This document shows, in pieces, positions 33,884-46,220 of a stretch of 64,000 nucleotides of DNA (position 1 is its first letter; the number at the start of each line of letters is the position of its first letter). The position numbers were made by a program, and so were the translations under genes. Under the pieces are notes generated by a model. The model was not told the DNA's origin. It was given only the letters and a program-made list of their open reading frames with translations, and did not search any database. This DNA is from Mactra quadrangularis. Taxonomy: Eukaryota > Mollusca > Bivalvia > Venerida > Mactridae. Location: the NCBI GenBank assembly GCA_025267735.1, contig CM046306.1, positions 32,195,919 to 32,259,918 on the forward strand, read 5' to 3'.

Positions 33884-34310
33884 GGCACGTTCCGCAAGGC
33901 GATCGCTATCTAGCGTTTTTGAAAGCGATTTTTTTGTTGCATAAGAGGTGTACGGAATAGTTTGCTTCAAGCTAGCAAATCCAAGATGGCGACTTTCTCA
34001 AACAATAAGTTCAGAACTGTAACAAATGAAAAATATTCAAATCAATTATCACCATGATTATTCTATTTGACGGAATATATGCATTAAATGAAATACATGT
34101 ATGTATTAGTATTCTTTAAAAAGAAACACGTTCCCACAGGGGCAGTCATTTTGAAAAAAGCAGAAACGTTCCGAATGATTTGGCTAGCAAGAAAAAAACT
34201 TGCTACGTATCGGTTAATAGCAAGCGATTTAACTTGCTCGATCGTAGCGAACCGTTCCGTAGGAAATCGCTACATAGCGATAGCTATCGATCGCCTTGCG
34301 GAACGTGACC
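33884..34310. mobile_element. MITE with GGCACGTTCCGCAAGG ends (copy 1)
   Basis: GGCACGTTCCGCAAGGCGAT and, at the right, ATCGCCTTGCGGAACGTG are inverted. Subterminal TAGCG words (CTATCTAGCG, CATAGCGATAGC) follow. It belongs to the family at 47390-47531. Confidence 0.75.
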
Positions 34311-35570
34311 CAAACCACTGTGCCTCCTCACTGAAGGAGCACGCAACAACACTAACACTATAGGGATTACACAAAAAGACAAGCCCTTGCTTTCATTTGG
34401 TTCCCTTTTTGTTGGTGGCGTCACATAGAGAGACAATGATGGAAAGTAAAAAAATAAACACCCCATTATAATGTAAACCAAATGCGGTGCAAATTGCAAA
34501 TATTGCTCTGACTATAATTAAAAAAGATCTTATATATAGTTAAATAAAATAATGATAGAATGTGCTTTTATAACTTTTTATTTGTCTTATCACTGAATAT
34601 TACAGATGACAGATATATTATTCAATTTTATTACAGTGGAGTTCGTGCAATTTATTATTTCATAAAATCAAAGAACATATGCGCACTGGCACCACAGTCT
34701 ATATCTTATATGCTCATAAAGTAATGCGTACGCCCCTATATAAATAGTTCCCTGTGCATACATACATGTTCACTACCTTATATATATATATCTTAATGAA
34801 AGTATTGTTATAACTCGTACACGTTAATGAATACGGGACCGGTTTTTAATTGTGTTTGTTGACAAAATATTATATGTGTGCGTATTTAACGAGTGTGAGG
34901 ACTCTGGTGTCAGTGCATGTGAGCTACATGTTAATTCACAGAAGCTTGTCATTCTGTATCAAAGTTTAAAAAATATCCATCCTTCTTATAATAAAAAGGG
35001 GGATATCAGTTAAAAGGGATATTTTTCAAAGTACACAAATGTACATTTACTATAAAATGTCAAGCTTCTTTGGTATAGCAGACCCAATGGGTCTGAGTCA
35101 CTTAACGTGTAGCCCTACATATTATACAACTCTCCTTTGCATCGTAATAATAATATATAATAAAAATCAAACATTTTTATCTATTGACCTTCAACATGGT
35201 ACATAAACACATCATGTACCACATTTATATATATTTATCATTTGTAATTATAATGATAATGGACATTATCGTATCAGTGCGAGTCAAAAAATGAAAACCA
35301 GCGCATCCACAAGGAACGTACCATTTTTCATAACGTTTTTACTATTTTGCCGTTTTATGGAATGACGTGGAGTGTCCATTTCTTCTAATAAGTAACCTAT
35401 ATGTAGAAGTTTTATTGAAGAAAAACAGTACAATGTACTTCTCAGTAAAACAGCAAGATAATCATGTTTCAATTTACAAAGGACCCTTTATAAACATGTA
35501 TATAGGGCCCATGACTTTACTAAGCAGTACTGAAGTATTCCCTGTTAAACTTCTGCCTGCATCATGGGCA
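34311..35570. other. No gene recognised
   Basis: AT-rich DNA, including the small palindrome AGACCCAATGGGTCT near 35084. No exon or paired repeat was identified. Confidence 0.4.
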
Positions 35571-35840
35571 GGGCGGATCCAGGACTTTTTTCTAAGAGGG
35601 GGGGTCCGGACTTTTTCAATGGGGGTCCAAACTTTCGAACCACATTATACACATTTTGCAGAATAATGCGACATAATAATAATAATTATAACTACATAAC
35701 CATTAAATCTATGTTAAGCATCTAGTAAAATTGCTTTATGCTACTTAAAAATGACTTACAGTCAAGATATACACTAATGGACAGGTACATTTTGGAAATT
35801 CCAGGGGGTCCGGACCACCTGACCCCCCGCTAGATCCGCC
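35571..35840. mobile_element. MITE with GGGCGGATCCAGGA ends (copy 1)
   Basis: The left end GGGCGGATCCAGGACTTTTT and the right end CCCCCCGCTAGATCCGCC are inverted. G-runs follow the left end and C-runs precede the right end. It shares interior words with 60796-61071 (CACATTATACACATTTTGCA; AAAAATGACTTACA). The superfamily is unassigned. Confidence 0.8.
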
Positions 35841-35975
35841 TATGTTCCTTGTTAGCCTTCTAACCTTTAAGAAGGAAACGCTGTCCAAGTTACTATATCC
35901 CAAACGAATTCGGCGCTATATATAGTCTATCGTGTGCATTTTAACAGTAGGGAATACTTCCCGTTCGGGAAACAA

Positions 35976-38607
35976 AGGGATTCCCCTTTAGTGCTTCCCG
36001 ATCGGGCAGCAAATGTCAAAATGTTTCCCGATCGGGAAGAATTTTGGCCTTTTTTGACGTACTTTACTAAAAGTGACCGCTGCATAAAAGTATTTAACCT
36101 ACAATAATATGAAAAACATCATCTGATACAGGAAAGATGTATCTAAATTCCTACTGAGTCGTTTTCTTTTAAAATGCCTACAAGTAAAATAATCCGAAAT
36201 TGAAATACAGAAAAAAATATGACTTAAAAAAAAAAGTTGTTTCCCGTTTTGGAAACATTGCTTCCCGATCAGGAAGCAAGTTATACTATTTATAGTGTAG
36301 TTTGTATGTAATGCAAAACTAATTTCAGCAAGAGACCTGTCTATATATTTGTAAAGAATTTAAGGCTATATGACCCAGTCAGGACAGTAACAAATAGTCT
36401 AACACCTTTAAATAAACATTTCTGATTTTCTTCCAGAATAACTTGATCAAAACAAAATTAATTTTCCGATTAAACTTTCGTTTATGTACATAGTTGTGAA
36501 TATATTTAATCAGAGACATAGATACCGGTAACTAATTCCCTGATTTAATTATATGAACTTTCACATTCAAATACCATTATATTTAATTCATTTACTAAAT
36601 CTGTAATTTTATGATAATTTTATCAGAAAATTAAAATGAGCCAAGGCTGGAAAGTCTTGTATTCTTGGTTGTCAAATGTTGGTACTTAAGTCAATTGTAG
36701 ATGGCTGGACTTACTGTGTTTTTCATTACTCTACATAAGTACATAATTCTAACCAGACGAGCTATCAAAACAAAAAGCAATATAATAATTTTGAAATAAA
36801 GCTAACACTATATTTGAAAACAAAATGACATAGAGTTAATTATTTTGTAATACATATGAGCCATTCCCTGTCAGGTGTATGTTTTGTATGTTAATTAGGG
36901 AGATTTCTAAGATTGAAGAATAAAATTTCCGCAATGTTGAATGAAGAAAATATTTCTTCACTATCTAGTATGATATGATTAACTTATCGACGAAACCATA
37001 ATTCCTTAATTACCATTAAACAACATTTCTATTTTCTAAATTTGACCAAACTCAAATACAATGCATGATAATTCTAAAGCATGAATTGAACTATAATTTT
37101 ACAAACTATTGAGATTCTCATTAATGTTTAAAAAGAAAAAATAATAAATATTGCGTTCAATATTGTTTGCTAGTTTTGAAAAATACATAGTTAACAATTG
37201 GAAAAGCAAGTGTTTTGCATGATGTTTTTAAAGAATATGTAAATAAAATCAACGAGCATTTATTAATTGAGAACAAATAAATGCATTAAATGGGATTTCA
37301 TACTGTAAAAAGGTTATTGTAAACACCTCTTGTAGTCTATTTCTTGTGAAATAATGATAGAAATGATGATGTGTCTGAACTTTTAGCATGCATATAAATT
37401 TCCTTGAACATTGAAAACATTACATTGAAAACATACACATATCCTTAGATGTGCTGTATTCATCTAAGTCATTTGGCCCATGCCCATTTTAACATAGCAA
37501 GCAAGATGGAAAACCCATTCTTCACTTGGTTAACTTGTAAAAATAGTTTTACAATACTGCTCAAACTTAATTTTTATAGCAAAATATATACTTATGGCCA
37601 CCAGGTGTCTTTGCTTACCCCCTAATAGTCTATTTTTACTGGAAATGCAATAATTCAAGTTAATGTATAATAGTAGGAAACTGTTGCATATGAATTGAAC
37701 CACATTTGAAATGTTTATGTTAGTGTTTATTGATTTTTTTCGTTAAGTATACTGCTAGTCTAGATTAGTTGTTAGGCTGGTAGCATACTAATCTACTGAT
37801 TTAGGGTTCAATGAGCTTGGTTATGAAATATTTTCTACGACTATTCTCCCTCTCACCACTGATTTAAAATCATAAAAGAGAAGCTTTCAGTAACTGACGA
37901 AGTATGCACTTAGTAACTAGTGAACTGCTAAATTCAGAGATTAGCCTTTCCAAAAACAATGAGTATGTTGACTTACAACTGTAATATTAAACATAACATA
38001 AACAATGTGCTGCTACAGTGTTAAGCCCAATCAAACCTTTAAATTGATAGTAAGTAAATTTATTGGAACATCTTTTGGGATGTTATGATTATATACATAA
38101 AAATTGAAAAACGTGATTATATTTCTATACAATTCCCTTTAAGGGACAACTAAATTACTATAAATTACTATGAATGGTACTAGTGAAAGGTGTTTCTAAC
38201 ATATGCATTGGAATCAATGCAATATTTCCATTAACATAAATAGATGTCTATAGCTTAAGTTTTATTTGGATTACATACAAACTATATTAAAGATAGTATA
38301 ACTTGCTTCCTGATACGGAAGCAATGTTTCAAGATCGGGAAACAATTGTTTTCTTTGAAGTCAAATTTTTTTCTGAATTTCAATTTTGGATTATTTAAAT
38401 TGTAGGCATTTTAAAAGAAAACGACTCGGTAGGATTTTAGATACATCTTTCCTGTATCAGATGGTGTTTTTCATATTATTGTAGGTTAAATACTTTTATG
38501 CAGCGGTCACTTTTAGTAAGGTACATCAAAAAAGGCCAAAATCCTTCCCGATCGGGAAACATTTTGACATTTGCTGCCCGATCGGGAAGCACTGAAGGGG
38601 AATCCCC
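35976..38607. mobile_element. Fold-back element with ~335-bp inverted arms
   Basis: The arms 35976-36310 and 38270-38607 are inverted and about 90% alike. They carry palindromes TTCCCGATCGGGAA near the outer ends and CTTCCCGATCAGGAAGC near the inner ends. The ~1.95-kb spacer is AT-rich, has no ORF, and contains a SINE at 37750-38060. The outermost ~30 bp present on the left (TAGGGAATACTTCCCG) are missing on the right. There, the CCCAGCAGGC element begins 12 bp beyond the arm, which suggests its insertion cut the end. Confidence 0.8.
37750..38060 (+). mobile_element. SINE family 4 (copy 1)
   Basis: A tRNA-like head CTAGATTAGTTGTTAGGCTG..GGGTTCAATG is followed by a body with TAGTAACTAGTGAACTGCTA, GAGATTAGCCTTTCC and ACAATGAGTATGTTGACT, then GTGTTAAGCCCAATCAAACC. 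The same words occur in order at 53580-53920 in PARP intron 6. Diverged. Confidence 0.6.
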
Positions 38608-38619
38608 TTAAAGTAGTGG

Positions 38620-40045
38620 CCCAGCAGGCAAACCGACGTTGAAACAACGTTGTTTCAACGTTGCACCACAATGTTGTTTTTATGTTGGATTTATTTTAGG
38701 ATTTGAAAGTTGTGCCAACGTTGAAATATCAACGTTGATTCAACGTTGTGTTCAACGTTGATACAAGGTTAATTCAACGTTACTTCAACGCTCATTAGGT
38801 TGGTTGATGGTTGAAATCTGGTTGATAATTGGTTGTTATTAGGGTGATTTATAGTCGATTCCATGTTGATCTAAGGTTGGTTTTAGTTGAACTATAGTTG
38901 AAGGAGGTTGAATATAAGCTGTATTTAGCCCTTTTTCAGAGTTTGATCTAGATATATATTTGATCTAGATATCTGCCGACTGAAAAACTGTATAACAAGG
39001 ACAAATAAAAAACATGAGAAAAGATCCAATAATTTTACAATTTAATTACTATGTCAATGATAATGGGTCATTAACCCATACAAATAAGCAAACACTTAAC
39101 TAAAAACTGTATAAAACTATAAGTAACAAATATTCAGCTTGGTCTCTTCTGCCCCTACCTCCAGACCTTTCTGGGGCATATTTTAAAAACTTCATTATGG
39201 TTCCATTGACTTTGCACTTCGTGACTCCCTAGTGATTCTGTAAAACTGACTCTGAAATCAAAAATATGAATCATAAGAATACAAAAAGAACTGCTGCAGT
39301 TTGATTTTCTTCACTCTAAGCCCTTAATATTTGGACACAAAACAGCGATCACTTCATTTTAATTACACACTAACAGTCTGTTCTACAAAATACGCCAAGG
39401 TTAAATCGGCATGGGGTCGAATCGTCTCCGTGCAAATTGGCCTATTGGGTCGAATGACATCGGGACGAAACGTCTGAAACCCACCTACTTGAAGTTTTTC
39501 TTGAACACACACATAATTTTCAACTCTTAAACCAGTCGTGGGTGAAAAAAACAAATGATATCTATAAACAGAACAATGACAAGTATAGTATGTTAGTATA
39601 ATATCGTTGTACATACCTTCAAACTAATGTTTTCTAGACTAGATCTTCGTCAGCGCTTTAGAAAGTCGAGGTCAGCACTGTGCGTTTCTGAATGCGTCAC
39701 GCACGCATGCGCAGTTTCTAAACGCGCGAAAAGCACTTTCTAGAATGTTCGTTAGAGAATATTCAAAATAGTGAGAGAGTAACAGTTTCTATATTTCATA
39801 GTCAATAGAAAATATTTTGGGCATACTTTAAGTGAAGATAATATACCATCTAAATAATCGCAATATTATAAAAAAAATATAAAAACAATTTAAAATATAC
39901 TACAACCATTATCAACGTTGTTTCAACGTCGGTTATCAACATCCGATGATAAAATATTTATTTGTGGTTTAAAATTGGTTGATCAACGTACTGTCTCATT
40001 TTCAACGTTGTAACAACGTTGAATCAACGTCGTGTGCCTGCTGGG
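38620..40045. mobile_element. 1.43-kb element with CCCAGCAGGC ends and CAACGTTG arrays
   Basis: The left end CCCAGCAGGCAAACCGACGT and the right end ACGTCGTGTGCCTGCTGGG are inverted. Both subterminal regions carry many copies of TCAACGTTGA-like words: about ten in 38635-38790 and five in 39910-40030. The interior (with GCATGCGCAGTTTC near 39705) shows no transposase. It is non-autonomous and the superfamily is not assigned. Confidence 0.85.
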
Positions 40046-40690
40046 GATCCGATGACTCGCTAATAGGCCTGCAGGATCTTTACTTACTGCGTGGGATATA
40101 GTCTTCGAGTTTAGTAGGACCGGTTTATTGTGTGTTTACACACTGGTTTAATTGTCTTTCTTCTGCATAATGTATTTGTATAATGATCACAAGTTTGAGG
40201 TCTTTATAAACGTAATGAGTATACTCGTCTCCTTAACAGGGGAAACAACTGTGTAAATATTTGAATTAGTCCGGGAATGAACGTATTGTGTAGAATTTAT
40301 ACCGGTCTTAAATTAGTTGTTGTTTCGATTTTAGCATTATTGATTTGTTGGAAGATTTACGGTAATCTGATCTAGTTTATGTATAATATATTTTATAATA
40401 ATGTACAATTTATCACATGGTAGAAGTTGCTGTAAAAATTATTCACTGTCTTTTTCTACAAACGTTATTTTAATCAGTTTTCGCGATACATCGATCAACA
40501 TTCATGTGACACCTATCAGTGTTACTTCCTCTTTTTCTAACAATCACGGTCACCTATGGCATATGTTTTCTCCATTTTCAAAATAGCAAACTACACCCAC
40601 TGGGAAATATTTTAAACGTTGTCAATCAATGAAGCTTTTTCCTGGTATTTTTGTCAAATTGTGCATTTGTTCTTCTGCCCTTTAGTGTTG
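40046..40690. other. No gene recognised
   Basis: AT-rich DNA. The 61-codon ORF at 40401-40586 has no recognisable feature. Confidence 0.4.
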
Positions 40691-40865
40691 ACTAGTCCTA
40701 AATATAAGACCCTATGTAACTTTCTTATCATTTGGACATTTTTCTGTTACGTAGGGTCTTAACAGATTGCTTCAAAAACGCATAGCAAAAATTTTAGTGT
40801 ACAGACATCGATTCAGGTCTGATATTCCACTCGTTTAAATTTTAAAAAAATGCAATTCAACAATA

Positions 40866-41866
40866 CAGTGAACTCGACAGTTCCGGGTCATCGACAATTC
40901 CGGGTCACTTTTTTGAAATAGTGCAGACGATTCCTTAAACATTCAATATTTTGATTATATGATAGTTAAGTCATGTACACTAACCACTTAGCTACCGTTA
41001 CACAAACTTTCCAAGTTAACATTTCTCTACCGGAAGTCATAGTCATGAAACACGAAACAGCGTCGTTTCCAACCAATGCGAAAGTACGTGAGCGTTTCGT
41101 CCATGCGTTCGAAAAAACAGCGATTTATATCCACAATTTAGATAAAATAAGTCCTTATTGCACATCATTTTGCTGGAAATTTATCGGTGAACACGATTTA
41201 ACTCATAGATTTGTTTAATCTAATTACTGCTTGACAATAATGCAGACAATTTGACCTGTTAAGCACGTGACAATTTCGGGTCAAAACTTAACCCGTATTA
41301 TATACAATCATTTATTTGAATTAAAAAGTATTTTTTTAACATTTAAAGTCTATTTTATACATAATTATATCCCATATGTAAGATATTTTTCAATTAAATA
41401 CAATTATTGTTTGATATTTTGAGTTTTACTTTTTACACGCAACTAATTGTATTTATGGTACTTGTTTTTATATGCAATAGGTAATTGCAAGTGACATGAT
41501 TAAATCTTTAATTTACGAGCTTTATTTTTGTTTAACTTGGAAGAAAATATGAGATAAAGTCTTTATGGACAAAAAGTCGACAGTTTTATTGATCTCAACC
41601 CTGTTGAGACCACTCCGGATTACAGAGACAAGCATCTGTCACGTGACCCGGAATTGGCAAGTGCGACCCGTAACTATCGAGTTTGCAACATGCAATTTCG
41701 AAAATTGTAGGAAATTACAAGCAAAGAAACACTATTAATTTATTATAGCATGGTAAAGTGGAAGTATTTGTTTATCAATTTATGCAGGTTTGATTCCCAC
41801 AACTTTCGTTTTGAAGAGACACGCATCGTTTGTTTCGTTACTGACCCGGAACTGTCGAGTTCACTG
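40866..41866. mobile_element. 1.0-kb pogo/Tigger-like deletion derivative, TA target site
   Basis: The left end CAGTGAACTCGACAGTTCCG and the right end CGGAACTGTCGAGTTCACTG are exact inverted repeats over at least 24 bp. TA flanks both sides (40864-40865 and 41867-41868). A CAGTGAA..TCGA-type tip with TA duplication fits pogo/Tigger elements. Further inverted CCGGGTCA copies lie inside. The 81-codon ORF at 40973-41218 does not look like transposase. Confidence 0.85.
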
Positions 41867-42197
41867 TACATCGATGGAAAGATAAATGAAAAATACACAT
41901 GATAAAAGTATAATAATTTCAAATTCACACCTTAGACAGTTAATTAATCCATTTAAACTCCTTCATTTATGAGTACTTTCAGTTTGCCACAATAACCGTG
42001 CAATAATATCCGAAGCAAGCGGAATTTAAATTTGGGTCGCGTCATTTTTAAGAATTGATTTTGAACGAATATATAAGGTATAAAAGCCAGTATCCAGACC
42101 GCTCTGGGTATAATATTGACTGTTGGTAGTAAGAACGACAACTCCGGATAGAAAAAAATTCGTATAAGCAAAACAAAACTTTATTAACAGGCACAAC

Positions 42198-44315
42198 CAG
42201 GGACCAGGAAATCGCCGGTTTTTCGGTTTTCGGACCGATTTTTTCATTTTGGACCGATTGAGATTTCAAAATCCTTAAAAAAATCGGTCCGGGAAAAACT
42301 CGCTAATTTGACCTCAAACCATTAATTTCCATGATTTTTAAGAAAACGTGTCGATAAAATATTATCAAACAACTAACAGTTGCATAAACCCACTGTTTAT
42401 TGTTGTAATATCCTGCTTAATTGTCCACAAGTTACACATCAAGGACCCTGTATAACGTATCCATGGTTACAGGTATCATGCGGGGTTGAGGCAGGGATAT
42501 TTTTTTTGATCGAGCACAGCAAGGTACGCTTGATTTGCACTCGATTAAATTGAAGAACAGTAGAAGAATATATTCTTTCTTAATCATGTCCATCGAACCG
42601 ATTACGTTTTCCAATCGGTGTTTGAAACCTGTAAACTTGTAAAAACATTTTATGAAGAATGTTTTATGAAAAATTATAAAGAAAACAATTTAATAGCTTT
42701 TGTTGTCAATTCCTATTGTATTCGTTTGATCTTTAATTTTTTTGACTTGATTCATGATTTATTTTTTACACCGTAAATTGAGGTGTGAATAATAGAAATA
42801 ATCTTAAGGACATGTATCTACGCAATTAATCGAAGGTTCATTTCTTGATGATCAAAATTCAACCACACTTCTCCCTTCTCTGATGACATCGAAAATAATT
42901 TTCATAACAAACAGTTTAGTCATTAATAGACCTGTTCATTGTTATTGTTATGATGTCAATAAATAGTAACAAGGAGCTGATAAAGACTACAGGTAACCGT
43001 TTGCTGGTTGGCAAGAAATTATAGCGAGTAAATACAATGAAAACACAGTAATTTTAAAATTGCAAGTACTAAGTCATTTTTCATCAAACAATTTAGTGTT
43101 TTATATCACTAGAAAGGTCTTGAAATTCATATTTTGAATATTTAAAAATCATTTGTCAAAAAAGATTTATTTTTTATCGGCGATTGTTTAAACCTAGTGC
43201 TTCAAACCGGCAAGAAGATAGTTCAAAAGACAGGTTTAAATCACCTCATATATTTTTTTTTTAAATCAGAATATTGGCAATTTTCTTATATTTTAAAAAT
43301 ATGAATTTCAAAAGCTTTCTATCAATATAAGTATAAAAATCGGCCAATAAATAAAAAAGTTCTCATGATTTAAAAATTCTGCTGCTATCAAATGTATGTA
43401 AACATTGGTTTCTTTCTGCCAACCAGTAAATCAGCCAAAATATAGGTAGCAGGTGCTTGTGACGTCATCCGTGAGCTGGTCTATTTATTTACAAATAGGT
43501 GTACTATGCACAATTTGATAGTATTCGTTTGAGCTTTAATTTGTTTGACTTGATTCATGATTTATTTTTACACCGTAAATTGAGGTGTGAATAATAAGAA
43601 ATAATCTTAGGACATGTATCTACGCAATTAATCGAAGGTACATTTCTTGATGATCAAAATTCAACCACACTTCTCCATTCTCTGATGACATCGAAAATAA
43701 TTTTCAAAACAAGCAGTTTAGTCATTAATTTATTTACAAATAGGTGTACTATGCACAATTTGATATTCTTTTGTGTTTAACGACACCGCTTGAACCATTG
43801 TGATGAGATGCCATACATTTTCACGACCCACGCTAGATCGTCACTTCGTATGACAAACGTTATACCTACGTGTGTAATTAAAATGCTGATCATAATTCTA
43901 CGCTTTCATGCTTTATTTAGCGAACGATTTTTAAAGATGTGCAGCATTTACTTTGGACCCGTTTTGCGCATGCGCAGTTAAAATAATTTGCCGAAATGAC
44001 GGAGTTTTCCAACAACATTAGAGCTAGATGAAACAGTCTTTTTTCAAGTTCTATTAGTTGAACCGACCGACGATTGCGGGGAGTAATTTCGGAAACCACG
44101 TTTTCTTGCTAAGTAGAAGTTAAGTTTTGTAAAAATTTAATCAAACAATGCCTATATATCGTATGCCTTCTTAATAAAGGGGAGCAAAAAAAGTACTATA
44201 ATGGTCGTGAATAAAGTACTGTAAACGGTCTGGTCCGTACGGTACACGTTAAAACCCGTATCCGGTACTCGGACGGCCTTGGACCGATTGACATCGGCGA
44301 ATTTCCTGGTCCCTG
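42198..44315. mobile_element. 2.1-kb hAT-type element with perfect 8-bp duplication
   Basis: The left end CAGGGACCAGGAAATCGCCG and the right end CGGCGAATTTCCTGGTCCCTG are inverted. GGCACAAC is duplicated exactly at 42190-42197 and 44316-44323. An 8-bp duplication with CAGGG tips identifies the hAT superfamily. The interior lacks transposase. It holds a direct duplication of about 210 bp (42715-42932 and 43525-43730), a repeated TTTATTTACAAATAGGTGTA segment, and the block shared with 14640-14905. It is non-autonomous. Confidence 0.92.
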
Positions 44316-44786
44316 GGCACAACATCAGTTCAAAATGGACGATAGCGGTGATAACCCTGGATAGCAGGAAAAGTAATAAGTGTTTTCGTAAGCCAAAAAT
44401 TTGATTATTGTCTTCTGATATATGGAAAGAATAAAAGTTAACTTTTATTTATCGATTGATGCTAATTTGACCCATATTCATTCACTTTTTGAAAAAAATG
44501 TTTTGCTATGCATTTTTGAAGCAATCCGTTAAGACCCTACATAACAGAAGAACGTCCGTATGATAAATAAGTTACGAAGGGTCTTATATTTAGGACTAGT
44601 GTTGACCTGCAAGTCTTACCCTCTGATCGTATAGAGACGGTGATTACCCAGAGCCATTACAGGTAGGCAGAGAATGGAGACTCTTCTCTTTATTTTTAAC
44701 ACCAAGGTTTTTTTTAAAAAAGAATAAATTGAATGAATATTGATCTAGATTGGCCAACACGGTGGTAATTGGAAAGTGCCTCCCCC

Positions 44787-45507
44787 TAGTGCTGCAACGA
44801 TTCACCGGAAAGTCGATTCGATGCGATTCGATACATTTTCTTTCGATTCGATTTTTTTCGATTCGATTCATTTATTAATATAAATTACTTCAAATATGCA
44901 TTTATACATTTATTTGAGCTTAAAACTAAATAATATGGATTAACTAAGAGTGTTACTGAAATTTGATAACACGAAACTCGAAAATCTGCTAAATTTATAT
45001 TTGCTTTTTTCAAGTACGAAATGGATTGGGTACGAATGTAAAGTTCGCGAAAATGTATTATAATTGTAATTTCGACTAAAAACGTAAAGACAGCATGAAG
45101 CATAAATTGTAGAAAGATGCAGTTCTTGATATACTTCCGTACATTTAACATAAACCTACGCTTTGTTTGGAAATATATTTAAATTTGAATTAACTAACAT
45201 CGAAACTTGACTGGTAAAATTCAATCACACCAACCCAATTTGCGTAGCAAATGGGGGCATGAATAAATATTTGGAACAGAGTTTCCATGCTTGTTAAATC
45301 GTATGGGAAGCTTTAGAGAAATGTAACTAAGTTAAACCCAGTTTCACTGTCAACGTACTTTGACTTTTAGGTGCGCCTTTGTTTTTATCCTTATAACTTA
45401 TGTAGACGTGTCAGTATCGAATCGAAACTCGCAGGTCCCGAATCGAAATCGAATCGGCACCCTCGCAATCGAGTTTCGATGTATCGAATCGAATCGTTGC
45501 AGCCCTA
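44787..45507. mobile_element. 721-bp hAT MITE, TAGTGCTGCAACGATTC ends
   Basis: TAGTGCTGCAACGATTC at the left and GAATCGTTGCAGCCCTA at the right are inverted. CCTCCCCC is duplicated at 44779-44786 and 45508-45515. Both subterminal regions are filled with TCGATTCGATT-type repeats. The minus-strand ORF at 45151-44885 lies in its interior and shows no transposase features. Confidence 0.9.
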
Positions 45508-45679
45508 CCTCCCCCCCTCCTGTGTGATTTTACAATGTCCTATGACATCAGTCAATAGAACATATCTATTAACAGAGTGCTACAATAAAATTACTCATTA
45601 TACAAATGATAATTTTGTCAAGTATTAGATCATCATATAAGACCTCTACTCTTAACTCAATCTTTATTCATGTTTTAGA

Positions 45680-46220
45680 ATGGCTACTGGTACTACAAAG
45701 TCAAGTAAAAGACGACCAAGTATTGACTCAGATACGGATGATGAGGAAACATCTAAGGAAGTTGAAGATTTAAAGAGACATGGTATACTACCTGAAGATT
45801 TCCCTGATAAAGATGGACTATTGGAGAAATATGATGATTTTGATTTATCTAAGGAAGTGGATGAGTTACTTGGTCTAGGGGAGATAACTCAGGATGAAGC
45901 AAGGGACTTAACTGATAAAGAATCTCTATTAAAAGGAGTGAGCTCTGATAGTTTTTTAGATCCTCATATAGCTGATCATGAACAAATGATGCCAGCTTTC
46001 ACTAGTGATGGATTACCTATCAGTTGGATTCGAGGTTTAAGGGAGGATAGACCCTATCATCTTGTGACTTTAAAAAAAGGTGAACCTGAGTTTGACATCA
46101 TTTCTGAGGAATTTGAAAGAGTGAATATAAAAATTAAAGGAATAGAAAGACTTCAGAATACTAGATTATTGAAAAGATTTACTGATGAACTTGATGAAGT
46201 AAATAAACACAGATGTGAAG
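45680..46220 (+). CDS. PARP gene, exon 1 of coding sequence
   Basis: Codes residues 1-180 plus one base, and ends GTGAAG before the donor GTAATA. It starts MATGTTKSSKRRPS; the N-terminal 90 residues are rich in Asp, Glu, Lys and Ser. Acceptor-like TGTTTTAG ends at 45678. Confidence 0.88.

Larger units (their letters stand above)
40691..44600. mobile_element. Outer element of a three-level nest, ~100-bp inverted ends
   Basis: ACTAGTCCTAAATATAAGAC at 40691 and its complement GTCTTATATTTAGGACTAGT ending at 44600 begin inverted arms of about 100 bp. The arms include TACGTAGGGTCTTAAC and TTGCTTCAAAAACGCATAGC. TGTTGA or GTTG flanks both sides (the exact duplication is ambiguous because the tip is palindromic). 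Removing the two nested elements leaves about 0.8 kb. A diverged end of the same family lies at 60270-60345. Confidence 0.78.

Noticed and set aside
35888..40112. ACTATATCCCA at 35893 and TGGGATATAGT at 40091 as ends of one large element
   Set aside because: Only about 11 bp match and the flanks diverge at once; chance is likely in AT-rich DNA.
40973..41218. 81-codon ORF as a gene
   Set aside because: It lies inside the TA-flanked deletion element and shows no domain or splice context.
44885..45151. 88-codon minus-strand ORF as a gene
   Set aside because: It lies inside the hAT MITE between its inverted ends.
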